From DATBGO01 sp050011895 (GTDB lineage: Bacteria > Actinomycetota > Actinomycetes > Streptosporangiales > Streptosporangiaceae), in NCBI GenBank assembly GCA_050011895.1, contig JBEKIF010000089.1, positions 1 to 18,453 on the forward strand: 18,453 nucleotides of DNA, in the 5' to 3' direction. Shown piece after piece: positions 7,770 through 15,500 of this stretch; within the stretch, counting starts at the first letter, position 1; every line of letters starts with the position of its first letter. The notes below the pieces were generated by a model. It worked only from the letters and a program-made list of their open reading frames with translations, did no database searches and was not told the origin of the DNA. Both the position numbers and the translations under genes were made by a program.

Positions 7770-8657
7770 TCAGGCCGCGCCAGATTGGATCACGTTGACG
7801 CGGAGGTTACCGGCTCGGTAGCCCAGCAAGTGCTGGAAGTACTGAGTGCCAGGCGGTTCCCGGAGGGCGGAGCCAGCGACTAGGTGCTCGACCCCGGAGC
7901 AGCCCAGGTCGAGGGCGATGAAGGTGTGCAATTGATACCGCGCCCAGGACGCGTCCGGCTGCTGGTCGGGACGGCTGACCAGGGCGAACAGCACCGCGAA
8001 CTGCCCGAACAGGGCGGCCCCGGCGAAGGCCAGCGCCGCCCCGTGGGCGTCCCGGGCCACGTAGTAGGCCACCTGCTGCCCTGGCCCGGGCCTGTCCTGC
8101 TCCGGGCCCGGCTTGTTGCCCCGGGCCTCCAGGACGGCGCTCACCGCCTCGAACCACGTCTCATATGTGACCCGGGAAGAGGTCACCCCGAGGGCGCGGG
8201 CGCGGCGGAGGTTGGTGCGCAGGGCCTGCCTGGGACGGCCGACCAGGTAGTGCTCCTCGGCGGCGCACAGGTCGAGGATGGCCCAGGCCAGCCTGCGCCG
8301 CGGACCGAACCAATGATGCCCGAACCACCATGCGTCCGCGTCAGCCTGCCGGACCCGGAGGTCGGTGACGGGCAGTCGCCATACGGCGGCGAGGATCCGG
8401 AGCAGGGCCGGCTGCCGCGCCACGCTCCCGATCAAGGCCGAGGCCGGAGAGGAGTTGGGCAAACGCCGGGCCAAGTCGCTAGCGGCGCGGAACTCCCAGC
8501 TGCCATAGCGGAGCTCTCGCCGCTGGACCGGCGTCCCATTGGCGCAGCCGTAACCCCGCGACCCTGGACCGGTCCGTCCCGGCTTCCGGCTCGATGCTGG
8601 CTGTCTCGCTGTCGGCGACACAGGCGACCGCTCCCCTCTGCTGCTGTCGGCCAGCAA
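7770..8657 (-). CDS. Uncharacterised protein, possibly GNAT-like
   Basis: Up to 295 residues from a TTG at 8657. I do not recognise the family. The first roughly 65 residues are basic and Pro/Ser-rich with low complexity and may not be translated; a start further in is possible, but I see no clear ribosome binding site. The ordered part begins near DLARRLPNSSP. The last third has strands and a tail (ALAFAGAALFGQFAVLFALVS, then GTQYFQHLLGYRAGNLRV) that recall FemAB- or GNAT-like acyltransferases, where an FxxxLGY-type segment is common. There is no signal peptide or membrane segment. It points towards the sugar cluster and lies just beyond a kinase relic, so the region between the two clusters seems to have been rearranged. 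Function is unknown. Confidence 0.5.
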   Translation of the reverse strand: MLADSSRGERSPVSPTARQPASSRKPGRTGPGSRGYGCANGTPVQRRELRYGSWEFRAASDLARRLPNSSPASALIGSVARQPALLRILAAVWRLPVTDLRVRQADADAWWFGHHWFGPRRRLAWAILDLCAAEEHYLVGRPRQALRTNLRRARALGVTSSRVTYETWFEAVSAVLEARGNKPGPEQDRPGPGQQVAYYVARDAHGAALAFAGAALFGQFAVLFALVSRPDQQPDASWARYQLHTFIALDLGCSGVEHLVAGSALREPPGTQYFQHLLGYRAGNLRVNVIQSGAA

Positions 8658-8685
8658 TAGATCCGGCTCATGACACCCCGTTGGC

Positions 8686-8800
8686 TCCCCCTGACTCTAC
8701 TGAGTACAGCGCGCTGCAGCTGCATCGGACAGATGACGAGCAGGAAGCCGCCGCCGCCAGCGCCGGTCAGCTTGGCACCTGATGCGCCGCACCGGGCGGC
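8686..8800 (-). pseudogene. Relic of a GHMP-family sugar kinase C-terminus
   Basis: Read on the minus strand, this stretch gives RCGASGAKLTGAGGGGFLLVICP followed by MQLQRAVLSRV in a single frame. The KLTGAGGGGFLL string is the third conserved motif of GHMP kinases, particularly of the heptose-7-phosphate / sugar-1-kinase branch, followed in that family by a hydrophobic strand and a helix as here. No kinase sequence lies upstream: a TGA (the stop of the next gene, at 8843) is in the same frame, and the preceding residues are unrelated. Downstream the frame runs on into sequence shared with the neighbouring coding region without resembling a kinase. I read it as the surviving 30-40 codons of a deleted kinase gene. 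No start codon or ribosome site serves it. Confidence 0.6.
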
Positions 8801-8842
8801 CGAACAAGGCTCCCGCCGTCCTCCTGGTAGTTGTCCGGGTGC

Positions 8843-9694
8843 TCAGTGATGCTGGCGGCTGGCGATCTCGATCTCGGCTGTGGAGCGGAAGATGTCTCTG
8901 GCACCAGCAGCCAGCTCAGATTTGGACTGCCCGAAGAGTGTGGCCGTTACAACTGCCTGTTGATCCTCGCCGTCCGACCTTACGGAGATTGCCGCCTGGC
9001 AGTCCCCTGCACCCTTGGCCAGTTCGGCGAGTGCCTGTCCGTAGGCCGTCTGCATCGCGGCGACGGGGATCTGCGGTCCCGCCTCGGCGGTCGAGACGCT
9101 GCGGGCGAGCTGGGTGCAGGAGTATTTCATCTCCACGTACTGCCGGATCCCGCCCGCCTGCAGGGCGTCTCCGAACAGGCGCGTCACGGCGGCCAGGCGG
9201 GTGCCCCCCGGGCCGGACTGCCAGGAGATGACGCGGCTCTGCAGGTTAGCGGGCAGGCTGAGCGCCCCCCCGCTCTCGGCGACCAGGGCGGCCGAGGGAA
9301 ACTTGCCTGCGGCCTTGCTGCTGTTCGGGGCCTGGTGGACCGGGCTCGCCTTGATGCTGCCTGGGGCGGGCGAGGTTCCGCTGCTGTTCGGGGCCTGGTT
9401 GACCGGGCTCGCCTTGATGCTGCCTGGGGCGGCCGAGGTTCCCCCAGTCGCGGCAGACGTACCGGCCGCAGTGGCCTGATGACTTCCACCGCCGACGGCC
9501 ACAGCGATCAGGGCCGCTGACACACCGGCCAGCACGACCAGGGACAGCGCGATCCTGAGCCAGGCCGTCTTGTGGCGAGGCACGGAGAATCGGCCGGTCG
9601 GCCGCTGTCGGGTGTCCTGTGGCGGCTCATGAGGCTCCTGTGGCAGCTCATGAGTATCCTCTGAGGCCTGACCCAGCTGGCCTGGACTGGTCAT
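8843..9694 (-). CDS. Single-pass membrane protein with repetitive linker, unknown function
   Basis: A 283-residue protein from the ATG at 9694, chosen because a strong GGGGAGGG ribosome site lies just upstream; a TTG at 9718 would add eight residues. Residues about 1-44 are hydrophilic and cytosolic, with a PHEPPQD/THELPQE duplication. Residues about 45-67 form a hydrophobic membrane segment preceded by Arg/His/Lys. A Ser/Ala/Pro/Gly-rich outer linker contains two 21-residue copies sharing APGSIKASPV-x-QAPNSS. The C-terminal 150 residues look folded, mostly helical, with two Cys (in KYSCTQ and GDCQAA) that could pair outside the cell. The layout (membrane anchor, flexible stalk, outer domain) suggests an extracytoplasmic binding or sensing domain, but I recognise no family. 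It starts 127 bp after the end of efeB on the same strand and may or may not share its transcript. Confidence 0.7.
   Translation of the reverse strand: MTSPGQLGQASEDTHELPQEPHEPPQDTRQRPTGRFSVPRHKTAWLRIALSLVVLAGVSAALIAVAVGGGSHQATAAGTSAATGGTSAAPGSIKASPVNQAPNSSGTSPAPGSIKASPVHQAPNSSKAAGKFPSAALVAESGGALSLPANLQSRVISWQSGPGGTRLAAVTRLFGDALQAGGIRQYVEMKYSCTQLARSVSTAEAGPQIPVAAMQTAYGQALAELAKGAGDCQAAISVRSDGEDQQAVVTATLFGQSKSELAAGARDIFRSTAEIEIASRQHH
9318..9443. repeat. Two 63-bp direct repeats
   Basis: Two adjacent 63-bp copies (9318-9380 and 9381-9443) differ by only a few bases. They encode two 21-residue copies of the outer linker of the membrane protein on the minus strand. Being a multiple of three, the duplication keeps the frame. 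Such units are prone to copy-number change by slippage. Confidence 0.9.
9616..9657. repeat. Two 21-bp direct repeats
   Basis: Two 21-bp copies (9616-9636 and 9637-9657) beginning CCTGTGGC encode the acidic PHEPPQD and THELPQE units in the cytosolic N-terminus of the same membrane protein. The copies differ at three positions. Confidence 0.8.
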
Positions 9695-9821
9695 CGCGTC
9701 CCTCCCCGAAGTGCTCAAAGGTTAGACTCCTGAGCACCTGGTTCGGCTTACCCGCTCGCACAAGCAACAGCTAACACCGGGTCGGCCGCGGTGATACCGG
9801 AGGGCGCCGTCAGCATCGCGT

Positions 9822-11129
9822 CTAGGCCAGCAGCGTCCGGCCGTAGTAGTCGCTGGAGTTGGCCACGCCGGGCAGGGCGAAGAAGTAGCCGCCGCCGAAC
9901 GGGTTGATGTAGTCGACCAGCGGCTCCCCGGCCAGCCTGGTCTGCACGGCCTCGAACTGGCGCCCGATGTCCTGCTGGTAGCACGTGAAGATGAGCCCCA
10001 TGTCCAGGTCGCCCACGACGTCCACACCACGGTCGTAGTTGTAAGCGCGCCGCAGGATCCGGCTGGACGCAGTCTGCGGAGTCCTGGGGTTGGCTAGCCG
10101 GATGTGCGCATCAAGCGGGATCACGGCGCCATACGGGTCCTTGCCGTAGTTAGGTATAGAGAACTCGTTGTTTCCGTCCAGCGGGGCGCCGTTGTCGCGG
10201 CGCCGCCCGAACATGTTCTGCTGCTCGGTGATGTCGACTCGGTCCCAGAACTCGACGAACATCCGGATCAGCCGGATGACCAGATAGCTGCCGCCCGCGG
10301 TCCACGATGGCTCACCGCGGGCACCCGGCTGGACCCAGACCAGGCTATCCATCTCGGCGGCATCGCCGGTGCCGGGGTTGGCGATACCGTCCATGAACCC
10401 CATCAGATTGCGGGGCGTGGTGCCGGCTGGGCGCGGCGCGCTGGAAAAGCCGTCGATGCGCCACAGCACCTGCATGCCCCCCCGCGTGTTCTTGGTGATG
10501 TCGCGCATGGCATGCAGGACCGTGTCGGTGCTGCCCGCGGACAGCTGCATGCTCAGGTCACCCTGGCATTGGGCCGGGTCAAGCTCGTCGTCGGGGAAGG
10601 GCTCCATCGTGGTCAGGTGCGCGGGCTTCCGGTTCGCCAGGCCGAAACGGTCATCGAACAGCGAGGCACCGACGCCGACGGTGACGGTCAGCTCGTCCGG
10701 CACGACGACCGGGCCCAGGATACCGGAATCGGATGGCGGCCCGGTGATCCCGACCGGCGGAGGCGTGCCGCCGGCGGTCAAGAAGCGGGCGCGGTCCGTC
10801 AGCGTCTGGAACAGGTCCGTTAGCTCGCCACGTCCTTCGGCGGTGACCGTGAATGACAACACGGCCGTCTGCCGCTGCGGCTTGGGCAGGATGCCCGTCT
10901 GGTGCGGGCCATGGAACGGCACGGCCGGAAGATGCGCCTGCGGATCGGTTGCCCCGACCGCAGCCGGGCGGGCTGCGCGGGACGACGCACTAGTCGCATA
11001 GCCCGCCGCCACGCTGCCTGCCACGCCCGCCGCCGCGCCAGTGCCCAGCACCCCGCGCAGAAATGCCCGCCGCGCGGGATGCGAGGACCGCCTGCCGGGC
11101 GCGCCCGTGGGCTGCGCTGGGTCACTCAC
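9822..11129 (-). CDS. efeB: DyP-type heme peroxidase / deferrochelatase, Tat-exported
   Basis: A 435-residue dye-decolorising peroxidase of the EfeB group. A twin-arginine signal, RRAFLRG at residues 20-26 followed by an Ala/Gly-rich hydrophobic stretch, directs export of the folded heme protein. The DyP signature GFMDG is at 244-248 with catalytic Asp247; the proximal heme ligand should be His342 in AHIRLANPR, followed by the RRAYNYDRG segment with the distal Arg. In the EfeUOB system EfeB oxidises ferrous iron with peroxide outside the membrane to feed the uptake permease; DyP enzymes of this type can also act on free heme or dyes. Start is GTG at 11129, overlapping the efeO stop by 4 nt, so the two are co-translated. 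No key residue is missing. Confidence 0.93.
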   Translation of the reverse strand: MSDPAQPTGAPGRRSSHPARRAFLRGVLGTGAAAGVAGSVAAGYATSASSRAARPAAVGATDPQAHLPAVPFHGPHQTGILPKPQRQTAVLSFTVTAEGRGELTDLFQTLTDRARFLTAGGTPPPVGITGPPSDSGILGPVVVPDELTVTVGVGASLFDDRFGLANRKPAHLTTMEPFPDDELDPAQCQGDLSMQLSAGSTDTVLHAMRDITKNTRGGMQVLWRIDGFSSAPRPAGTTPRNLMGFMDGIANPGTGDAAEMDSLVWVQPGARGEPSWTAGGSYLVIRLIRMFVEFWDRVDITEQQNMFGRRRDNGAPLDGNNEFSIPNYGKDPYGAVIPLDAHIRLANPRTPQTASSRILRRAYNYDRGVDVVGDLDMGLIFTCYQQDIGRQFEAVQTRLAGEPLVDYINPFGGGYFFALPGVANSSDYYGRTLLA

Positions 11130-12331
11130 GGGACAACCCTGTCAGCTTCGAAGTCGACAGGGAGCGGGGAGAGCAGTTCCAGTGTCTGCCCGGCGGCGGC
11201 GTCGATCATCTGCCGCTGGGTGGTCGTGAGTTCGCTGGCCGGTGTCCAGCCGCGGCTGGTCTTCTCGGCATCGATGAGGCTCTGCAGCCGGTCTAGCCAG
11301 GTGTACAGTGCGGACAGATCGGGGTACCGGCTGACCAGCAGCGGATACAGCATCTTCAGCTGCGCGCGAGTTGCGTCGATCCCGGCCGCCGTCGTGGCCA
11401 GGGTGGTCCCGCTGCCGAAGTCGGCCTGCCCGCTGATCTGGAACCGCATCGCGTTCTCCAGGATCTCGTGAGTGCGCAAGGCAACATCGCCTAGGTTCTG
11501 GGGCAGCTGGAGTTGCATGCCGCCATAAGCCGGTATCAGCGACCGCACGTCGGTTTCCAGTTGGTTCGCCGGGCCGGTCAGTTCGGCGGCTGACTGGCCG
11601 TGCCAGAGCCCGTACTCCAGCCGGTAGAACCCGGTAAAGCCGGGGTCGTGGACACCGCCGGGCAGCCCGAACGGCAGACCGTCAATCATGTCGTCGTAGT
11701 CGCCGAACATCCCGTACGCGCTGCCCAGTCGCTCCCACATCAGGTGGGCGGTCAGCCAAACGGTCCGGGTGGCGGCCAGATCACCGGTTCTCACATCGGC
11801 CGCAAGCACGGTGACCTGCCCCGCCAGTGCGCCCAGGCCACCGACGATGTAGGCACGGGACTCGTCAGCCACCGTTTCCATCTGGCTGTAACTGACCGGG
11901 ATAATGCCAGCGCCGCCGCGTACGTGTCCCGGGATCACGATGGCACGACCGATTAGCTCAGAGTAGGTGGAGCCTGAGCAGTCCAGAGCGTAACTGCCCG
12001 ACCCCAAATCAACCTGCATGGGCTGGGTCGTGCCCGGCCCGAGTGCCTCTATCCGCGCGTAGACGGCGAAGGTGCCAGCGCCGATGAGCGCGACGTCGAT
12101 GGGGCCGGTCCAGGCGTTATGGATCTGCAAGGTCTGCAGCCCGGCCGCCGGATGCCGCCAGCCGGTGCCGCATGCCGTGGCCGATACGGTGAGCACGGTG
12201 CCGGCCTTCGGTGCCGTCGAGGTTCCTGCGCATCCCGGCAGCAGGCTGGCCGCCGTGAGGATGACCGCATACCTCGCAGCCCGGGAGGCGACCCTCCGAC
12301 GGTAGCCAATTGACATGGTGGTCGTCATCAC
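11126..12331 (-). CDS. efeO: EfeO-type iron-binding lipoprotein (cupredoxin plus M75/imelysin-like)
   Basis: About 401 residues. A basic N-terminus, a hydrophobic stretch and LLPGC (Cys34) form a lipoprotein signal, so it should be anchored to the outer face of the membrane. The cupredoxin-like domain (about 44-135) keeps two Cys (54 and 118) at positions matching EfeO metal ligands. The M75 domain follows, with HLMWERLGSAYGMFGD (His196, Glu200) as in EfeO. The conserved GFHxxEY-type motif reads GFYRLEYGLW, so the expected His is Tyr236, with Glu239 kept. EfeO binds iron (and copper in the cupredoxin) and passes iron to the permease EfeU. Start is uncertain among GTG 12331, ATG 12328 and ATG 12316, all near a perfect AGGAGGTGAT site. 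EfeU is not in the window. Confidence 0.9.
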   Translation of the reverse strand: MMTTTMSIGYRRRVASRAARYAVILTAASLLPGCAGTSTAPKAGTVLTVSATACGTGWRHPAAGLQTLQIHNAWTGPIDVALIGAGTFAVYARIEALGPGTTQPMQVDLGSGSYALDCSGSTYSELIGRAIVIPGHVRGGAGIIPVSYSQMETVADESRAYIVGGLGALAGQVTVLAADVRTGDLAATRTVWLTAHLMWERLGSAYGMFGDYDDMIDGLPFGLPGGVHDPGFTGFYRLEYGLWHGQSAAELTGPANQLETDVRSLIPAYGGMQLQLPQNLGDVALRTHEILENAMRFQISGQADFGSGTTLATTAAGIDATRAQLKMLYPLLVSRYPDLSALYTWLDRLQSLIDAEKTSRGWTPASELTTTQRQMIDAAAGQTLELLSPLPVDFEADRVVP

Positions 12332-12393
12332 CTCCTCACAGTTCCCCGTGTTCGACGCCCGACGATGCGTTACGGGTTACCTGCTGCGGCAGA

Positions 12394-12406
12394 CCTGTTG
12401 AACAGG
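12394..12406. promoter_or_regulatory. 13-bp palindrome, candidate operator
   Basis: CCTGTTGAACAGG is a perfect inverted repeat around a central G, about 63 bp upstream of the efeO start and about 180 bp before the exoprotein start. Its place in a divergent promoter region fits a dimeric repressor site. It does not match a DtxR/IdeR box. The regulator is unknown. Confidence 0.35.
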
Positions 12407-12497
12407 GCCGGACAAGCCTTCCGCACCGCCGGCGAACGGACGGGGCCAGAGTTCGCGGCTGGTGGTGGTGCCCACGTGGTAGGAAACTCCTGATGTC

Positions 12498-12519
12498 GTT
12501 ACCATTTTGTTACATGCTG
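12498..12519 (+). promoter_or_regulatory. 11-bp direct repeat, PhoP-box-like
   Basis: GTTAC occurs twice, starting 11 bp apart (12498 and 12509), about 75-85 bp before the exoprotein start. Actinomycete PHO boxes are 11-bp direct repeats based on GTTCA. The spacing fits but the core differs (GTTAC), so this is only a suggestion. Confidence 0.2.
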
Positions 12520-12584
12520 CTTGCCATCACAATGGGCCGTTCGCGCGTCCCCGTTCCGTAAAGAAATTTCCGGTGGGGAGGCCC

Positions 12585-15500
12585 ATGTCAGGCATCAGGC
12601 TTCATATACGCCGGGCATCGTGGCCACGACTGGTCGTCGGCCTCACCCTCGTGGTGTCTCTCAGTCTGCTCTCCGTGATCGGTGTGCGATCACTCTCTCT
12701 GGCCAGTGTGCGGTCACCGGCGAGTATGCGGTCAGCGGCCAGCGTGCGGTCAGCGGCTGCAGCTAACCCGTGTGGCCCGCCAGTAACCAGCGTGATCGCC
12801 TGCGAGAACACGTTGCCGGGGGACCCGACTACCGACTGGCAGGTGACCGGGGCGGGGGATCCGACGATCCAGGGCTTCGCCACGTCGATAAGCGTGGACG
12901 TCGGGCAGACCGTGTACTTCAAGATCAACACCCCAGCCACCAAGTACCACATCGACATCCTGCGCCTCGGGTACTACCAGGGCGACGGCGCGCGCAAGGT
13001 CGTCTCGGACATGCAGCCAACCGCCACGCTCCCGCAGATCCAGCCGACTTGCCTGAATGACGAAAGCGGTCCCACCGGGCTGATCGACTGCGGCAACTGG
13101 GCGGTGTCGGCGTCGTGGGCGGTGCCGACCACGGCCGTGTCCGGCCTGTACGTCGCCCATCTGGTCCGCGATGACAGCGGCGGCAGCGACAACGGCAGCC
13201 TCATCCCGTTCGTCGTCCGTAACGACGCCAGCCATTCTGACATCCTGTTCCAGACCGATGACGAGACGTGGCAGGCGTACAACACCTACGGCGGCAACAG
13301 CCTGTACCAGTGCACAACCGACGACCCCCAATGCCCGCCCCCGGCCGACGCGCCCTACACGGGCGCCTCGAAGGTGTCCTATAACCGGCCGTTCAACACC
13401 TGCGCGAATCCGAACGGGGACGAGCAGACGTACAGAAGCTGCTTCATGTACGCCGAGTACCCGATGATCCGTTTTCTGGAGGAGAACGGGTACGACGTGA
13501 GCTACACCACCGGCGAAGACATGTCGTCTATCTCACCGCCGGCCACGACGAGTACTGGTCTGGCCAGCAGCGCGCCAACGTCACAGCCGCCCGCGACGCC
13601 GGCGTGAACCTGGCCTTCTTCACCGGGAACGAGTCGTTCTGGAAGACCCGGTGGGAGCCGAGCATCGACGGGTCCAACACCCCGAACCGGACGCTGGTGA
13701 CCTACAAGGAGACGCATTACAACGCAATCACCGATCCGGAGGACCCGCCCACCTGGACGGGGAGCTGGATGGATCCCCGGTTCAGCCCGCCGGCGGACGG
13801 CGGGGACCCGCAGAACTCGCTGACCGGCCAGCTGTCCGACGTCAACGGCACTACCAGCATTGACATCACGGTGCCGTATCAGTACAGCAAGCTGCGGTTC
13901 TGGCGCAATACCCGGGTGGCCAGCCTGTCACCGGGTCAGTCGACTACGCTCGATTCCGGTGGCGGCATGCTCGGCAACGAGTGGGACGTCGACGCCGACA
14001 ACGGGTTCCGGCCTTCGGGGCTGATGGACATGTCCTCGACGACCGATACCAGCGCCGAGGTCTTTACCGACTACGGCAGCTACACCCAGCTGGACAGCAC
14101 CGCCACCCATCACCTGACGTTGTACCGCGCCGCCAGCGGCGCCCTGGTGTTCGGCGCCGGGACCATCCAATGGTCGTGGGGGCTGGACAACGGGACCGGT
14201 GGCGGCAACGGGGGCGGCCCGGTCGATTCCGCCGCGCAGCAGGCTACGGTGAATATTCTGGCCGATATGGGCGCGCAACCTGCCACGCTGATGGCGGGGC
14301 TCACGCCTGCCACGGCGTCGACCGACACCACCCCGCCCACCTCGACGATCACGTCGCCGTCCCAGGGGGCGACCTTCTCCGACGGTGCGCCGGTGACCAT
14401 CAGCGGGACCGCGACCGACGCGGGCGGCGGCGTGGTCGCCGGGGTCGAGGTTTCCACCGATGGCGGCAGCACCTGGCACCCGGTGACCACTATGTCGGCG
14501 GCGAATACCTCCGTGACCTGGAGCTACTCGTGGATCGCCCACGGGTACCCGACTACCACGATCAAGACCCGGGCCGTTGACGACAGCGGCAACCTGGAGA
14601 CTCCGGGCCCGGGCGTCACCGTCAGCGTGCAATGCCCGTGCTCGATCTGGGGAACCAACGTCACGCCGGCCACCCCGGATTCGGGTGACCCCGCCTCGAT
14701 CGACGTGGGCGTCCAGTTCCAGTCCAGCATCAACGGCTACATCACCGGGATCCGCTTCTACAAGTCCAGCGCCAACACCGGGACCCACATCGGCAACCTG
14801 TGGAGTTCTACCGGCCAGCTGCTGGCCAGCGCCACCTTCACTAACGAGACGGCCTCCGGCTGGCAGCAGGTCAACTTCTCCCAGCAGGTGCCGGTAACGA
14901 AGAACACCACCTACGTCGCGTCCTATTTCGCGCCCAAGGGGCACTACTCCGAGGACGGCTATTACTTCTACACCACCCCGCCGATGGGGACGGATCCCAC
15001 CATCACCAACGTGAACAGCCCGCCGCTGCAGGCCCTGCGGAACACCAACGGCGTCGTCAACGGCGTCTACTCCTACTCCGGCAGCAGCACCTTCCCGACC
15101 AGCTCAGCTAACGCTTCGAACTACTATGTGGACCCGGTCTTCTCCCCGGCGTTCAGCAACCCGCCTGGCCCGGTGGGCAACGTCAGCGCGACCGCGGCCA
15201 ACGCCTCAGCGAACCTGACCTGGTCCGCTCCGACGTCGGGCGATCCGGTCACCACCTACACCGTCACGCCCTACATCGGATCGGCCGCCCAGACCCCGAC
15301 CACAGTCACCGGAAACCCGGCGCCGACCTCGGCGACGGTGACCGGGCTGACTAACGGCACCACCTACACATTCACCGTCACCCCGTCCAACCCGGCCGGC
15401 TCGGGGCCGGCCTCCTCGCCGTCGAACGCCGTAACCCCGAACGTGCCGCCGGCGGTGACGGCGGTGACACCGAGCGCAGGGTCGACCGGTAACGCGGTGT

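Larger units (their letters stand above)
12332..12584. other. Divergent intergenic region
   Basis: The 253-bp gap between efeO (-) and the large exoprotein gene (+) must hold promoters for both. A 13-bp palindrome (12394-12406) and an 11-bp-spaced direct repeat (12498-12513) are the only ordered signals I see. I find no clear -35/-10 pair, DtxR/IdeR-type box or riboswitch. A short + strand frame running from 12310 has no homology or ribosome site that I would trust. Confidence 0.5.

Noticed and set aside
7884..8660. 258-codon + strand frame opposite the GNAT-like gene
   Set aside because: Its translation is low-complexity (Gly, Pro, Arg, Gln), while the minus strand frame gives ordered strands and a plausible fold ending; only one of the two is likely real.
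10104..10823. + strand frame across efeB
   Set aside because: It is antisense to a gene with full DyP motifs.
13470..13530. Programmed -1 ribosomal frameshift
   Set aside because: No X-XXY-YYZ slippery heptamer is present in the right phase near the break, and family comparison suggests that residues are missing, so a deletion or error fits better.
13928..14944. 338-codon open frame on the minus strand
   Set aside because: It is antisense to the dimethylformamidase-like/Ig/DUF4082 region, whose + strand translation is clearly homologous to known domains.
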